Shown here piece by piece: positions 48,847 to 59,551 of a stretch of DNA of 64,000 bases (positions are counted from its first letter, which is position 1; each line of letters opens with the position of its first letter). The stretch comes from Shewanella benthica (GTDB taxonomy: Bacteria; Pseudomonadota; Gammaproteobacteria; Enterobacterales; Shewanellaceae): the NCBI GenBank assembly GCA_023284085.1, contig JAKVHY010000003.1, forward strand, positions 124,001-188,000. Reading direction: 5' to 3'. Below the pieces are notes generated by a model that ran no database searches, was not told the origin of the DNA, and saw only the letters and a program-made list of their open reading frames with translations. Both the position numbers and the translations under genes were made by a program.

Positions 48847-49539
48847 ATGAATGATTTCAAAGAAAAGATTGTTGCCATCGTTCCTGCTGCCGGTATAGGC
48901 AGCCGCATGGGAGCCGACGTTCCTAAGCAGTATCTGAAAATAGCCGGTAAGCCAATTCTCTCTTTAACCTTACAAGTGCTCCTCACTCATCCCAGAATCG
49001 ACCGTGTTATCCTAGCGCTGCATCCGCAAGATAGTTATTTCTCTTCTCTACCTGAGGCTAGACACCCAAAATTGCTCAGTGTTGTCGGTGGTGAAGAACG
49101 GGCGGACTCAGTCTTGGCGTGCCTGAATCGAGTCGATACAGAGGGCTGGGCTATGGTACATGATGCGGCTCGTCCCTGTTTGACTCATAGCGATATCGAT
49201 AAGCTTATCGATTCGAGAGGCTTATTTCCCCAGGGCGCCATCTTAGCCTCACCCGTTCGAGATACCATGAAGAGAGGCGATAAACAGGGATGTATTGAAC
49301 AGACCGTATGTCGTGAGCAGTTATGGCATGCCCTCACTCCACAACTTTTTCCTCTGGTGTCCCTTAGAGATAATTTAGCCCGTGCCTTAGAGTCGAACGT
49401 AAACATCACCGACGAAGCATCTGCCATGGAATGGGCCGGAATCGCGCCGGGACTCGTGACGGGTAGAGCCGATAATATCAAGGTCACCCACCCGGACGAT
49501 CTTCGATTGGCTGAACTCTTTTTGAGCCAGGATGAATAG
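48847..49539 (+). CDS. ispD: MEP cytidylyltransferase IspD
   Basis: A 230-residue enzyme attaching CMP to methylerythritol phosphate in the non-mevalonate isoprenoid pathway. The nucleotide-binding VPAAGIGSRMGADVPKQY (about 12-29) and VHDAARPCL (about 103-111) are diagnostic. Order ftsB-ispD-ispF-truD-surE-pcm-nlpD-rpoS is the standard gammaproteobacterial arrangement. Confidence 0.96.
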   Translation: MNDFKEKIVAIVPAAGIGSRMGADVPKQYLKIAGKPILSLTLQVLLTHPRIDRVILALHPQDSYFSSLPEARHPKLLSVVGGEERADSVLACLNRVDTEGWAMVHDAARPCLTHSDIDKLIDSRGLFPQGAILASPVRDTMKRGDKQGCIEQTVCREQLWHALTPQLFPLVSLRDNLARALESNVNITDEASAMEWAGIAPGLVTGRADNIKVTHPDDLRLAELFLSQDE

Positions 49540-49652
49540 AATAACTTAGCTTAGCTTGCTAAAGGGCCCCCGGAAACTGACCGGGAGATAGCCTCTATTG
49601 ATACTGTAGAGTATCTCATGGTGTTAATTAAATACGCTAAATGGAATAAATA

Positions 49653-50138
49653 ATGAATATACGCATAGGCCATGGTTTTGACGTACATAAATTTGGTGGT
49701 GATGCCCCATTATTGTTAGGCGGTGTGCATGTCCCCTACGAGTTAGGCTTGATTGCACATTCTGATGGCGATGTGGTGCTACACGCCATATCCGATGCTA
49801 TCTTAGGCTCGGTCGCCTTAGGGGATATTGGCAAACACTTTCCCGATACCGATGAAGAATTTAAGGGAGCCGACAGTCGTCAGCTTTTACGTCATTGCTA
49901 CACGTTGGCAAGGGATAAAGGCTTCGAGCTTGGCAACCTGGATGTCACCATTATCGCTCAAGTACCCAAAATGGCGCCTCACATAGAAGCCATTCGTGAA
50001 GTGTTAAGCCAAGACTTAGAGACCAGCATAGACAATATCAATGTTAAGGCGACCACGACTGAGAAGCTAGGCTTTACCGGTCGCAAAGAGGGCATTGCCG
50101 TCGAAGCCGTCGTATTGGTCACTAAGATAGCCATATAA
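49653..50138 (+). CDS. ispF: MECDP synthase IspF
   Basis: A 161-residue trimeric zinc enzyme forming the cyclodiphosphate of the MEP pathway. [11 protein letters not shown] provides zinc ligands Asp and His; [16 protein letters not shown] and the C-terminal [18 protein letters not shown] are family signatures. It lies 113 bases after ispD; the gap has small inverted repeats but no gene. Confidence 0.96.
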   Translation: MNIRIGHGFDVHKFGGDAPLLLGGVHVPYELGLIAHSDGDVVLHAISDAILGSVALGDIGKHFPDTDEEFKGADSRQLLRHCYTLARDKGFELGNLDVTIIAQVPKMAPHIEAIREVLSQDLETSIDNINVKATTTEKLGFTGRKEGIAVEAVVLVTKIAI

Positions 50139-50186
50139 GTTTTTTAAACCAGATTTGATTGACCCCAATAGAGAATAAGAGTGACC

Positions 50187-51266
50187 ATGATAGAACTGCA
50201 TTATTTACACGGTAAACCTGTATCCAAGGCCGATCTTCGTACACAAAATAGCGATTTCATTGTGCAGGAGATATTGCCTTTTAGCCCCTCTGGCGAGGGA
50301 GAGCATCACCTGCTGCATATACGTAAAGAGGGGCTCAATACTGCCGATGTGGTTAAGATATTATCTGGTTTTGCCCATGTTCATCCTAAAGAGGTGACCT
50401 ATGCGGGTCAGAAGGATAAGAATGCGATCACTGAGCAGTGGTTTGGCGTGCGTATTCCAGGTAAAGAGACCCCGGATTGGGTCAGTTTAAATTGCGATGA
50501 ATTGACTATCTTGTCTAGTCATCGTCACAGCAAAAAATTAAGAATAGGGGCTTTGGCCGGTAACCGTTTCAGTTTAACCTTGCGTAACGTTACCGATATG
50601 CAAGATGTGCTTGCTAGATTAGCCCTAATAAACGAGACCGGCGTGCCTAATTATTTCGGTGAGCAAAGGTTTGGTCATGATGGAAAAAATTTAGTCTTCG
50701 GTCGACAGATGTTTACCGGGCGTAAGGTGAAAGACAGGAAAAAACGCAGCATGTATCTATCAGCCGTTCGCTCCTATCTGTTCAATTACGTTACTTCGAT
50801 GAGGCTGGCCGAACACGGCCTCGAGAAACTCGATGGCGACAGTGTGATGTTAGCGGGAAGTAGAAGCTATTTTGTTGCGGAGCAATGGGATGATGCGTTA
50901 CTTAAGCGTCTGGATGAAAAAGATATCCAGCTGTCGGCACCTATGTGGGGCAGGGGAGCGGCATTACCTCAAGGTAATGCGGCAGATTTCGAGGCTAAGG
51001 CGTTAGCCGAGTTTGACACCGACCGTGATGGATTAGAACATGCGGGATTAGAGCAAGAGCGTCGTCCCCTGTTACTAGAGCCCCAGCATTTATCATATCA
51101 ACAAGATGGAGATGATGTGATAGTGATTAAATTTGCACTTCCTGCAGGCAGCTTCGCGACTTCAGTGTTACGAGAAGTGTTTGATTATGAAGATGTCAGA
51201 GAACGTGAATTTCGTCAACGTCAGATAGAGCGGCGTGAGCAAGAGCTGGCTAATTCAGTCGTTTAG
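50187..51266 (+). CDS. truD: tRNA pseudouridine(13) synthase TruD
   Basis: A 359-residue enzyme modifying U13 of tRNA-Glu. The catalytic region FAGQKDKxAxTEQW appears here as YAGQKDKNAITEQWFGVRIP (Asp near residue 79), followed by GVPNYFGEQRFGHDGKN and AGSFATSVLREVFDYED. The ATG at 50187 is preferred over the GTG six bases upstream, since AAGAG then has workable spacing. Confidence 0.94.
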   Translation: MIELHYLHGKPVSKADLRTQNSDFIVQEILPFSPSGEGEHHLLHIRKEGLNTADVVKILSGFAHVHPKEVTYAGQKDKNAITEQWFGVRIPGKETPDWVSLNCDELTILSSHRHSKKLRIGALAGNRFSLTLRNVTDMQDVLARLALINETGVPNYFGEQRFGHDGKNLVFGRQMFTGRKVKDRKKRSMYLSAVRSYLFNYVTSMRLAEHGLEKLDGDSVMLAGSRSYFVAEQWDDALLKRLDEKDIQLSAPMWGRGAALPQGNAADFEAKALAEFDTDRDGLEHAGLEQERRPLLLEPQHLSYQQDGDDVIVIKFALPAGSFATSVLREVFDYEDVREREFRQRQIERREQELANSVV

Positions 51267-51313
51267 TTTGTGTGCGAATCAGTTAACATTAATTACTAAA
51301 GAGCAGGTCAATA

Positions 51314-52063
51314 ATGATAAAGATCTTAGTCAGTAACGATGATGGTGTCACTGCACCGGGAATTAAGGCGTTATCGGATGCATTATCTGTGTCCTATCAG
51401 GTCATGACCGTGGGGCCAGATCGTAACTGTTCAGGAGCGAGTAATTCATTAACCTTGACTAATCCTTTACGAATTAATATGTTAAGCAATGGTTTTGTGT
51501 CAGTAAGCGGAACACCCACCGACAGTGTCCATCTTGCTATACGTGAGTTGTACACCGATGAGCCCGATATGGTGGTGGCTGGAATCAATGCCGGTGCAAA
51601 TTTAGGTGATGATACCCTGTATTCAGGTACAGTAGCCGCAGCCATGGAGGGACGCTTTCTTGGCTTGCCAGCCGTAGCCGTTTCATTGGTGGGCTCTAAA
51701 TTGGCACATTTCGACACGGCAGCCCATTTTGCTTGTCGGATTATTGCCGGCTTACTTAACAAACCTATTGCTCAGGATCAGATTTTAAATATCAATGTTC
51801 CCGATCTACCTATCGATGAGATAAAAGGGATCAAGGTCACTCGCTTAGGGGCAAGACACAGAGCCGAAGGTATGATTAAGTCTCAAGATCCGGCGGGAAG
51901 AGACATATATTGGTTGGGGCCTCCGGGAGATGAGCAAGATGCCAGCGAAGGCACTGATTTTCATGCGGTGAATCATGGCTATGTATCAGTGACGCCTTTA
52001 ACCGTAGACCTGACCGCTTTCGAGAGAATTACATCACTGCAAGAATGGATAGATAATATATGA
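51314..52063 (+). CDS. surE: 5'-nucleotidase SurE
   Basis: A 249-residue metal-dependent nucleotidase/exopolyphosphatase of stationary phase. The metal site is in [14 protein letters not shown] (Asp8/Asp9) with [10 protein letters not shown] and [23 protein letters not shown]. Its TGA overlaps the pcm ATG (ATGA), so the two are coupled. Confidence 0.96.
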   Translation: MIKILVSNDDGVTAPGIKALSDALSVSYQVMTVGPDRNCSGASNSLTLTNPLRINMLSNGFVSVSGTPTDSVHLAIRELYTDEPDMVVAGINAGANLGDDTLYSGTVAAAMEGRFLGLPAVAVSLVGSKLAHFDTAAHFACRIIAGLLNKPIAQDQILNINVPDLPIDEIKGIKVTRLGARHRAEGMIKSQDPAGRDIYWLGPPGDEQDASEGTDFHAVNHGYVSVTPLTVDLTAFERITSLQEWIDNI

Positions 52064-52695
52064 ATGGCGTTGCGACGACTTCAGCATTAAATTTAGCCAG
52101 AAGCTTACATGAGTCAGGGATAGAGAGTGAGAAGGTGTTGCAGGTATTAGCCAAAACACCCAGAGAACTCTTCCTGGATGCTGCTTTAGGACATAAAGCT
52201 TATGAAAACACTGCTTTACCTATTGGGCAAGGGCAGACTATTTCTCAGCCTTATATCGTTGCAAGAATGACCGAGCTGCTTCTGGAGCACTGTCCATCTA
52301 AGGTGTTGGAAATCGGTACAGGCTCTGGATATCAGGCCGCCATATTGGCTCAACTGGTGCCAGAGCTATGTACTGTCGAGCGGATCAAGAGTCTACAGAT
52401 CCAGGCACGTCAAAGATTAAAAAAGATAGATCTTCACAATATTTCATTCAAATATGGTGATGGCTGGAAAGGCTGGCCTAATAAAGGGCCGTTCGATGCC
52501 ATCATGGTGACGGCGGCGGCGAGTAGTATTCCTGAGGCGCTATTGACTCAGTTAGTCGATGGGGGGGTACTGGTTATTCCTGTTGGAGAGGAGTCCCAGC
52601 AACTGCTGAAAGTCGTACGTAAGGGGGAGACCTTTACTTCAGAGGTGGTCGAAATGGTTCGCTTTGTACCTCTTATTAACGGGGAGCTAGCTTAA
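52060..52695 (+). CDS. pcm: Protein-L-isoaspartate O-methyltransferase
   Basis: A 211-residue SAM enzyme repairing isoaspartyl residues in aged proteins. Motifs are [21 protein letters not shown], the SAM-binding [16 protein letters not shown] and [18 protein letters not shown]. It is coupled to surE by a four-base overlap, as in E. coli. Confidence 0.96.
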   Translation: MNGVATTSALNLARSLHESGIESEKVLQVLAKTPRELFLDAALGHKAYENTALPIGQGQTISQPYIVARMTELLLEHCPSKVLEIGTGSGYQAAILAQLVPELCTVERIKSLQIQARQRLKKIDLHNISFKYGDGWKGWPNKGPFDAIMVTAAASSIPEALLTQLVDGGVLVIPVGEESQQLLKVVRKGETFTSEVVEMVRFVPLINGELA

Positions 52696-52797
52696 TTCGC
52701 TACGCTTGCTGTTTCGTCTCAGATGCTTTGCTTATTTTTTTAGATATTTACAGGGTCTTATATCAGCCTGCTTGGCTGATTATTGTAGGGTGTATTT

Positions 52798-53712
52798 TTG
52801 ATTACTGGCTTGAAGATAAATTGCAATAATCTACTTCTATTAGCGCTATGCATTTTTTTCGTGGGCTGTAGCTTTCAGTCTGATAGACCCGCTCCGGTGG
52901 TAAATGTCACGACTCCCGTCATGGCTAGTTATAATAAAGGTTCATTAAAATCCGATTCTTATCTCGTTAAGAGAGGGGATACTCTCTATTCTATCGCCTG
53001 GGCATCTAACAAGGACTTCCTTGATTTAGCTAATAAAAATAAGCTTAAAAAGCCGTATGTTATCTATCCTGGACAGAAGCTAAACCTTAACCTGACATCT
53101 ACTGTTACAAATAGCCAAACGGCTAAAGCAGGGTCGAATAATCCTCCTAAAGTCGTATTCGCCAAGGCTAAAGTGAATGAAAAACAAATACATACCCCAG
53201 TGATCTTAGCTAAGAAGCCCCATGAGAAGCCTAAAAATAAACCACTTGATCCTGTTAAGGAGTCTGCGTATTCTGTAACGACTGGTCAACAAGATATTAA
53301 CAAGCTTGTCCACAGGCCGAAGACTCAGCTACCTACTAAAGTAAGCAAATGGTTCTGGCCGGTGAAAGGTAAGTTGATTGGTCGATTCTCTACTAATGAG
53401 CAAGGGAATAAAGGGATTAAGATAGCAGGCAAACGAGGTGATATAATTAAGTCTGCAGCCGACGGGCGTGTAGTTTATGCGGGCAATGCCCTTAGAGGGT
53501 ATGGAAATTTAGTCATCATTAAACATAGTGACGATTTTCTCAGTGCCTACGCACATGCCGATAAGATCTTAGTCAAAGAAAAACAGTTTGTCTCAATGGG
53601 GCAAACGCTTGCAACAATGGGTAATACGGGTACCGATCGGGTCATGTTACATTTTGAAATCCGATATCACGGGAAGTCTGTTAACCCACTTAAATATTTA
53701 CCTAAACAATAA
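52798..53712 (+). CDS. nlpD: Lipoprotein NlpD (amidase activator)
   Basis: A 304-residue outer-membrane lipoprotein that activates AmiC for septal peptidoglycan splitting. The start is TTG with AGGG seven bases upstream. The lipobox ends FVGC (Cys about 24). A LysM domain (about 56-98, VKRGDTLYSIAW) and a C-terminal M23-type domain (about 190-300) follow. The metal ligands are substituted (GIKIAGKRGD in place of the HxxxD pattern), the degenerate form expected of NlpD. In E. coli a main rpoS promoter lies inside nlpD. Confidence 0.93.
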   Translation: MITGLKINCNNLLLLALCIFFVGCSFQSDRPAPVVNVTTPVMASYNKGSLKSDSYLVKRGDTLYSIAWASNKDFLDLANKNKLKKPYVIYPGQKLNLNLTSTVTNSQTAKAGSNNPPKVVFAKAKVNEKQIHTPVILAKKPHEKPKNKPLDPVKESAYSVTTGQQDINKLVHRPKTQLPTKVSKWFWPVKGKLIGRFSTNEQGNKGIKIAGKRGDIIKSAADGRVVYAGNALRGYGNLVIIKHSDDFLSAYAHADKILVKEKQFVSMGQTLATMGNTGTDRVMLHFEIRYHGKSVNPLKYLPKQ

Positions 53713-53787
53713 TGGTTTAGGAGCCAGTTTGGCATTTGGAGGATAGTAAAGTGCAGTAGTTTAATTGAAAATTTGGGAGATCATTTT

Positions 53788-54759
53788 ATGGGTCGTAGAA
53801 CTAGTACCGCAATAGCGGAGCCGTTGGTGGACTTGTCAAAAAACGAGTCTGACGTAGAAACAAAAAAAGGAAATAAGTTACAAGAAGCAGAGCTTGAACA
53901 GCAGGTTCAAGATGATCTGCAGAAAAACCTGGATGCAACGCAGTTGTATTTGGGCGAGATAGGTTTTTCCCCTCTACTGAGCGCGGAAGAGGAAGTGTAT
54001 TTCTCTCGCAAATCGTTGAAAGGTTGTGGTAAGTCACGTAACCGTATGATTGAAAGTAATCTTAGACTCGTCGTTAAGATAGCCCGTCGTTATAACAACC
54101 GTGGACTCGCATTATTAGACTTGATCGAAGAGGGTAATTTAGGCCTTATTCGAGCGGTTGAGAAATTTGACCCCGAAAGAGGATTCAGGTTTTCTACCTA
54201 TGCGACTTGGTGGATAAGACAGACCATCGAACGCGCCATCATGAATCAGACCAGAACGATTCGTCTCCCTATACATGTGGTTAAAGAACTCAATGTATAT
54301 CTGCGTACTGCAAGAGAGTTAGCTCACAAGTTAGATCATGAACCTACCGCCGAAGAGATAGCGGCTAAACTTGATCTGCCCAGTGCTGATGTCAGCCGTA
54401 TGTTGAAACTGAATGAAAGGATCACTTCGGTCGATACGCCTTTAGGTGGAGATAATGATAAAGCCTTGCTCGATGTACTTGCCGCCGATGATAATGTAGG
54501 TCCGGATTACAAGGTACAAGACGAAGACATGTCAAAGTCTGTGGTTAAATGGCTCGATGAACTCAACACTAAGCAAAGAGAGGTGTTAGCGCGCCGTTTT
54601 GGCTTGTTGGGCTATGAACCATCTACGCTGGAGAATGTGGGTAAAGAGATTGGTCTAACGCGGGAGCGTGTGCGCCAAATTCAAGTCGAAGCCTTGAAAC
54701 GTCTTAAAGACTTACTCGGTGCCCAAGGTCTATCGGTAGAGGCAATCTTTAAGAGTTAG
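53788..54759 (+). CDS. rpoS: RNA polymerase sigma factor RpoS
   Basis: A 323-residue stationary-phase/general stress sigma factor. Region 1.2 has [19 protein letters not shown], region 2 has [17 protein letters not shown] and [17 protein letters not shown], and region 4 ends with a helix-turn-helix ([19 protein letters not shown]). The ATG follows GGGAG at good spacing. The 75 bases after nlpD leave room for little beyond the leader. Confidence 0.97.
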   Translation: MGRRTSTAIAEPLVDLSKNESDVETKKGNKLQEAELEQQVQDDLQKNLDATQLYLGEIGFSPLLSAEEEVYFSRKSLKGCGKSRNRMIESNLRLVVKIARRYNNRGLALLDLIEEGNLGLIRAVEKFDPERGFRFSTYATWWIRQTIERAIMNQTRTIRLPIHVVKELNVYLRTARELAHKLDHEPTAEEIAAKLDLPSADVSRMLKLNERITSVDTPLGGDNDKALLDVLAADDNVGPDYKVQDEDMSKSVVKWLDELNTKQREVLARRFGLLGYEPSTLENVGKEIGLTRERVRQIQVEALKRLKDLLGAQGLSVEAIFKS

Positions 54760-55020
54760 CTGTAGTTTATTGATTTTTCATTGATTATTAAGCGAGTAGT
54801 TGCAGAGTCAAGATAAAGGCTAGTCTCACGCATTATGAGTATGAGAGTATTTTTTTGAGCAAGCCAGATCATCTTTTGGATGACAGTTTCTATTGATGCA
54901 TTCGTGATTAGATTTTCAAGTTAAGGCCAGAAAGTAGATTTAGCAATTTGCTTTAGTGAATGGACTGAGTAAATAATCTTAACCAATAGTTGTACGCATC
55001 ACATATCAATATCACTACAA

Positions 55021-55050
55021 AAAAAGCGCACTTTTTAGTGCGCTTTTTGT
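55021..55050 (+). terminator. Terminator downstream of rpoS
   Basis: Stem AAAAAGCGCAC/GTGCGCTTTTT with a short loop and T-run, 261 bases after the rpoS stop. The long 3' region means another transcript could also end here. Confidence 0.8.
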
Positions 55051-55137
55051 ATAGGGATTCTCGTAATGAATAGTTTATCCCACTTTTTAATTTTGAACGC
55101 CAGGGTCAAAGATGTTCCAGACATCTTAATGACATTT

Positions 55138-55249
55138 CCTCCTTCCCTGGAGGTCAGATGGCGTAGGAAGGGATTTGTGTCAGGCATCTCTTGTAAAGAG
55201 TTATGTCACTCTGTACTGCACAAGCTCTGCAAACCTCCTTTCCTGGAGG
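55138..55249. repeat. Two related CCTCCTTnCCTGGAGG hairpins
   Basis: CCTCCTTCCCTGGAGG (about 55138-55153) and CCTCCTTTCCTGGAGG (about 55234-55249) are 15/16 identical, about 96 bases apart. Each pairs CCTCC with GGAGG around a 6-base loop. The second extends to about a 10-bp imperfect stem and lies just beyond the mutS stop. They look like two copies of a small dispersed palindromic element. Confidence 0.5.
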
Positions 55250-55260
55250 CTTGGCATTTT

Positions 55261-57828
55261 CTAAGCTAGCTGCTTCAGTTTGTACAATATCTCTAAGGCC
55301 TGCTTCGGGCTGAGCTCATCAGGATTAATACTTTGCAGAGCATCTTCGACTGGCGATGTTTGTGGCTCAGGAAAGACCATAGCCTGTTGTGGTAACTCCT
55401 GATTGGACCCCTTGTTATCGCGGCTCTCTAAGTGATGCAGTTTATGCTTGGCTGCTGCTATGACTCTGGCCGGTACGCCAGCCAGTGCGGCGACTTGTAA
55501 ACCATAGCTTTTACTTGCAGCGCCTTCTTGTACCGCATGCATGAAGACTATGGTGTCTCCATGTTCTATAGCATCAAGATGAACATTTTCTACATTGTCG
55601 ATGAGCTCAGGTAGCTGGGTGAGTTCGAAGTAGTGAGTCGCAAATAGTGTCATCGCCTTAATTTTCTCTGCCAGATACTCAGCTGCTGACCAGGCAAGGG
55701 AGAGTCCGTCGTAAGTCGACGTTCCACGACCTATTTCATCCATCAATACCAAACTCTGGGTCGTGGCATTATGAAGAATATTTGCCGTTTCTGTCATCTC
55801 CACCATGAAGGTTGAGCGACCGGAAGCGAGATCATCCGATGCGCCTATTCGAGTGAAAATACGATCCACAGGACCAATGATTGCATCTTGGGCCGGAACA
55901 TAGGAGCCAATATGTGCCATAAGAGTGATCAAGGCAACTTGTCTCATATAGGTAGACTTACCACCCATATTTGGCCCTGTGACGATTAACATTTTTCGCA
56001 TCGAATTCAAGGTCACCGGATTCGCGATGAAGGGACTTTGACTGACTTGCTCGACCACGGGATGACGGCCCGCTTCTATATGTATACCCGTGATGTCGGT
56101 GAGTGTTGGGCATCGATAATTTAGCGTCTCGGCACGTTCGGCAAAATTGCTGATGACATCAAGCTCTGCGGCGCCCTGAGCGAATAGTTGTAACTCATGC
56201 AGTTTCGGCAAGATAAGATCGAATAACTGCTCCCAGAGCTGTTTTTCGAGTGCCAGAGACTTGCCTTGACTAGACAGTACCTTCTCTTCGTGTTCTTTTA
56301 ATTCGGCAATGATGTAACGTTCGGTATTCTTCAGTGTCTGTCTGCGCTGATAACTCAGAGGCACCAGATCAGATTCCCGACGGCTGACTTCGATATAGTA
56401 ACCATGGACCCGGTTGTAGCCGACTTTAAGGGTAGATATACCGGTTGACTCTTTCTCGCGTGCCTCTAATTCTTTGAGGTAATCCGTCGCCCCCTTGCTC
56501 AAGGCGCGCCATTGATCAAGCTCCTCGTTGTAGCCATCTCTCAGGACGCCGCCATCACGGATCAGCATAGGTGGATTGTCTATAATAGCCCTCTCGAGCA
56601 GCGCGAGTTCATCGGGGAACTCACCCATAATAGTCGCTAACTGTTTGAGATGTGGCGATTGGCAACCGACGAGTAGCTGCTGGATCTCGGGCAAGGTAGA
56701 TAATGCCTGCTTCAGACGAGAAAAATCCCTCGGTCTGGCACTTCTCAGTGCGAGTCTGGCCGTGATTCGTTCTATATCACCCAGCGCTTTTAAATGTGGA
56801 GTCAGAGTGTCAAACAGTCCGCTGTCGAGCAACTCGGTGAGTGCACCTAGGCGAGATTCTATCTGTTGTCTATTTCTCAGCGGTTCGTGGATCCATCGCT
56901 GTAACATGCGACTGCCCATGGGAGTCGTTGTATTATCCAATATCGCAGATAGGGTATTTTCACGTCCCCCCTGCAGATTGATTGTCAGCTCTAAGTTTCT
57001 TCTCGTGGCGGCATCGAGAACGATACTGTCATCTTGATTAAACAGCACGATAGAGTTGATGTGGGGCAGGGCGGTCCTTTGAGTATCTTTGACGTACTGC
57101 ATCAGGCATCCTGCCGCCTGCAGTGACAAACGCGCATTTTCCAGGCCGAAGCCGCGTAGATCTTTGGTCTTAAATTGATCCAATAGGAGCTTACGGGAGG
57201 TATCGAAATCGAATTCCCATTCCGGACGCCTGCGTTTGCCATTGAATTTTGTGATGAGAGACATCTCACTGAAGTCTTCACTATAGAGTAGCTCGGCTGG
57301 ATTAGTGCGTTGCAGCTCAGCCTCTAACGCTTCCCTTGTGCCTAATTCACTGACCACGAAACGGCCGGAGCTTAAGTCTAAGGTGGCATAACCAAAGCCG
57401 GCCTTGCCATGGTATACAGCGGCAAGTAGGTTATCTTGTCTCTCTTGCAGTAAAGCCTCGTCGGTTAGGGTACCTGGGGTGACGAGACGTACGACTTTTC
57501 GCTCAACCGGACCCTTAGAGGTGGCCGGATCGCCGATCTGCTCACAAATAGCGACAGAGACTCTCAGCTGAACTAGCTTGGCGAGATAACCTTCGACGGC
57601 GTGATAGGGCAGTCCCGCCATGGGGATAGGATCGCCGCCACTCTTACCCCGAGCGGTGAGTGAAATACCTAAGAGTTCGGATGCTCGTTTGGCATCGTCA
57701 TAGAAGAGCTCGTAGAAGTCACCCATGCGGTAAAACAATAACATTTCTGGGTTTTCGGCCTTGAGCGTCAGATATTGACGCATCATAGGTGTGTGTTTTT
57801 CTAGGTTTTGGGTGTCGATTGCATTCAT
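55261..57828 (-). CDS. mutS: DNA mismatch repair protein MutS
   Basis: An 855-residue mismatch-recognition ATPase (E. coli 853). The mismatch-binding FYEL motif appears in [13 protein letters not shown] (about 35-47). The ATPase has Walker [16 protein letters not shown], then [16 protein letters not shown], Walker [17 protein letters not shown] and [11 protein letters not shown]. It is convergent with rpoS and divergent from recA; the cinA gene usually found between mutS and recA in relatives is absent. Confidence 0.97.
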   Translation of the reverse strand: MNAIDTQNLEKHTPMMRQYLTLKAENPEMLLFYRMGDFYELFYDDAKRASELLGISLTARGKSGGDPIPMAGLPYHAVEGYLAKLVQLRVSVAICEQIGDPATSKGPVERKVVRLVTPGTLTDEALLQERQDNLLAAVYHGKAGFGYATLDLSSGRFVVSELGTREALEAELQRTNPAELLYSEDFSEMSLITKFNGKRRRPEWEFDFDTSRKLLLDQFKTKDLRGFGLENARLSLQAAGCLMQYVKDTQRTALPHINSIVLFNQDDSIVLDAATRRNLELTINLQGGRENTLSAILDNTTTPMGSRMLQRWIHEPLRNRQQIESRLGALTELLDSGLFDTLTPHLKALGDIERITARLALRSARPRDFSRLKQALSTLPEIQQLLVGCQSPHLKQLATIMGEFPDELALLERAIIDNPPMLIRDGGVLRDGYNEELDQWRALSKGATDYLKELEAREKESTGISTLKVGYNRVHGYYIEVSRRESDLVPLSYQRRQTLKNTERYIIAELKEHEEKVLSSQGKSLALEKQLWEQLFDLILPKLHELQLFAQGAAELDVISNFAERAETLNYRCPTLTDITGIHIEAGRHPVVEQVSQSPFIANPVTLNSMRKMLIVTGPNMGGKSTYMRQVALITLMAHIGSYVPAQDAIIGPVDRIFTRIGASDDLASGRSTFMVEMTETANILHNATTQSLVLMDEIGRGTSTYDGLSLAWSAAEYLAEKIKAMTLFATHYFELTQLPELIDNVENVHLDAIEHGDTIVFMHAVQEGAASKSYGLQVAALAGVPARVIAAAKHKLHHLESRDNKGSNQELPQQAMVFPEPQTSPVEDALQSINPDELSPKQALEILYKLKQLA

Positions 57829-58027
57829 CTACAGCTCGTTTCTTCTATGAGGTATTGAACAGGCATGATGCTCCATTGGAGCCGCCTTAAAAATATGATG
57901 CCAATATTAGCAATTTTTCGAGTCGGTTGCGTCGTTAAAAAATAAATAGTCAGATTGAATTTTTCTTCTGCAACAGGAGCTTCTAATTGAGTGAACATGG
58001 GGAGGAAAAAATAATCATGATCAGTAC

Positions 58028-58055
58028 TTGATACTGTATGATTGTACAGTATACT
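58028..58055 (+). promoter_or_regulatory. recA promoter
   Basis: TTGATA-N16-TATACT, a near-consensus sigma-70 promoter about 126 bases before the recA ATG. The LexA box fills the spacer, closely resembling the E. coli recA promoter. Most of the rest of the 352-base mutS-recA gap is the recA leader; I see no gene in it. Confidence 0.85.
58032..58051 (+). promoter_or_regulatory. LexA box of recA
   Basis: TACTGTATGATTGTACAGTA has CTG-N10-CAG and lies between the -35 and -10 elements, so LexA would block polymerase directly. Confidence 0.92.
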
Positions 58056-58180
58056 AGTTTGCATATTGAGACCCATATTTGAGTAGGATAACGTTTTCCT
58101 TAGTTCAAATACCGGAGTCGTTACAGGTTTATATCGGCGTTGTTGCCGTGAATTAGATTATGCGCGTAGAGGATACCCGA

Positions 58181-59239
58181 ATGAAGATGGATGCGAACAA
58201 AGAGAAAGCACTGAGTGCCGTTTTAAGTCAGATCGAAAAACAGTTCGGTAAAGGCTCTATCATGAAACTGGGCGAGAACCGCTCAATGGATGTCGAGACT
58301 ATCTCTACGGGATCACTTTCTTTAGATGTTGCACTCGGTGCAGGTGGACTTCCTTTAGGGCGTATCGTTGAGATTTATGGACCAGAATCTTCTGGTAAGA
58401 CAACACTAACGCTAGAGGTCATCGCCGCCGCACAACGCCAAGGTAGAGTGTGTGCCTTTATCGATGCAGAGCATGCTTTAGACCCTATATATGCTAAAAA
58501 GTTAGGTGTCGATATTGATAACCTGCTTTGTTCTCAGCCAGATACTGGTGAGCAAGCGTTGGAGATCTGTGATGCTTTGACTCGTTCTGGTGCTGTCGAT
58601 GTCATCGTCGTCGATTCGGTTGCGGCCTTGACACCCAAAGCTGAGATTGAAGGGGAAATTGGTGATTCACATATGGGACTCGCGGCTCGTATGATGAGTC
58701 AGGCGATGCGTAAACTTGCCGGTAACCTGAAGCAGACTAATACCATGCTCATCTTTATCAATCAGCTCCGTATGAAGATAGGTGTGATGTTCGGTAATCC
58801 AGAAACCACCACAGGTGGTAATGCCCTTAAGTTTTACGCTTCTGTTCGTCTCGACATTCGTCGTATCGGGGCAATTAAAAGCGGTGATGAAGTTATCGGT
58901 AACGAGACCCGTGTTAAAGTGGTTAAAAACAAGATCGCAGCACCCTTTAAACAGGCTGAATTCCAAATCCTCTATGGCAAAGGTATCAACCGTACGGGTG
59001 AGTTAGTTGACCTTGGTGTGATACATAAATTGGTCGAAAAAGCGGGTGCCTGGTACAGCTATAAAGGCAATAAAATTGGTCAGGGCCGTGCCAATGCGGG
59101 TAAGTACTTAATTGAACATCCAGAAATTGCGGCTGAAATTGAAGCTAAACTTCGTGGCATGTTACTCGCGACTCCCGATGCGGCTGAGTCAGCTACAGGC
59201 GATGAGAATGTGGATCTAGAAACTGGTGAAGTGTTCTAG
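58181..59239 (+). CDS. recA: Recombinase RecA
   Basis: A 352-residue recombinase and LexA coprotease. Walker [10 protein letters not shown] is at 67-75, with the conserved DNA-binding loops [21 protein letters not shown] and [28 protein letters not shown]. The tail is acidic. The ATG at 58181 follows GAGGA at good spacing; an in-frame start 21 bases upstream and an internal ATG at 58187 are alternatives. It is SOS-regulated. Instead of an intact recX, a decayed remnant follows. Confidence 0.97.
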   Translation: MKMDANKEKALSAVLSQIEKQFGKGSIMKLGENRSMDVETISTGSLSLDVALGAGGLPLGRIVEIYGPESSGKTTLTLEVIAAAQRQGRVCAFIDAEHALDPIYAKKLGVDIDNLLCSQPDTGEQALEICDALTRSGAVDVIVVDSVAALTPKAEIEGEIGDSHMGLAARMMSQAMRKLAGNLKQTNTMLIFINQLRMKIGVMFGNPETTTGGNALKFYASVRLDIRRIGAIKSGDEVIGNETRVKVVKNKIAAPFKQAEFQILYGKGINRTGELVDLGVIHKLVEKAGAWYSYKGNKIGQGRANAGKYLIEHPEIAAEIEAKLRGMLLATPDAAESATGDENVDLETGEVF

Positions 59240-59271
59240 AGAAGAGTTTGATCTCAGGCGATAGAATATAA

Positions 59272-59305
59272 GCAACTCAGTGGGCCAAATGGTCCACTAA
59301 GTTGC
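59272..59305 (+). terminator. recA terminator
   Basis: Fifteen-base arms (GCAACTCAGTGGGCC and GGTCCACTAAGTTGC) pair with two G-U/A-C-type differences around AAAT, followed by ATTTT, 32 bases after the recA stop. Confidence 0.75.
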
Positions 59306-59490
59306 ATTTTCGCAACTTGCGCGCCGCGATTTTTTCTAGCCATATCAGTAAGGCCATAGCCCAACCCGTATCAAATAGATGATGACGCAAAAAGGTTTCG
59401 CTTAAGCTCACATCGCTTATGCAGCGGAATACAATCGCTTTGACGATTAATCGAGTTCATCCGCGATAAAGCCCTTTTTTCACACTCTAT
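59302..59490 (+). pseudogene. recX: Decayed remnant of recX (recombination regulator)
   Basis: The region between recA and alaS, where Shewanella and E. coli carry recX, has no open gene, but conceptual translation shows a RecX-like core. One frame gives LRAAIFSSHISK (from 59317). After a frame change at about 59352 it continues GHSPTRIK-stop-MMTQKGFA-stop-AHIAYAAE. RecX proteins have S-x-x-KG-xGP-x-RI...QKGI...I..A at this spacing (E. coli [21 protein letters not shown]). There are in-frame stops at 59376 and 59403 and a shift at 59352, and the N-terminal part is missing. Function is certainly lost if this reading is right. Confidence 0.6.
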
Positions 59491-59545
59491 CTTCATTTCG
59501 CGCAATCCCCTCCCTAAAACTCTGGTTGTTATTCTGTAGACTGCT

Positions 59546-59551
59546 TATAAT
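59546..59551 (+). promoter_or_regulatory. Possible alaS -10 element
   Basis: A perfect TATAAT lies 108 bases before the alaS ATG, but no good -35 is found at 16-18 bases; the nearest TTGTTA is only 14 bases away. Confidence 0.3.

Larger units (their letters stand above)
54760..55260. other. rpoS-mutS intergenic region
   Basis: About 500 bases between the convergent rpoS and mutS genes. It holds a terminator at 55021-55050 and two related CCTCC/GGAGG hairpins at 55138-55154 and 55234-55249. A 67-codon plus-strand frame (55066-55269) spans these hairpins and overlaps the mutS end, so I do not call it a gene. Confidence 0.6.

Noticed and set aside
55066..55269. A 67-codon plus-strand frame between rpoS and mutS
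   Set aside because: It spans two palindromic repeats and overlaps the mutS 3' end; the composition is not protein-like.
57825..58076. An 83-codon minus-strand frame upstream of mutS
   Set aside because: It runs through the recA LexA box and promoter and overlaps the mutS start; most likely chance.
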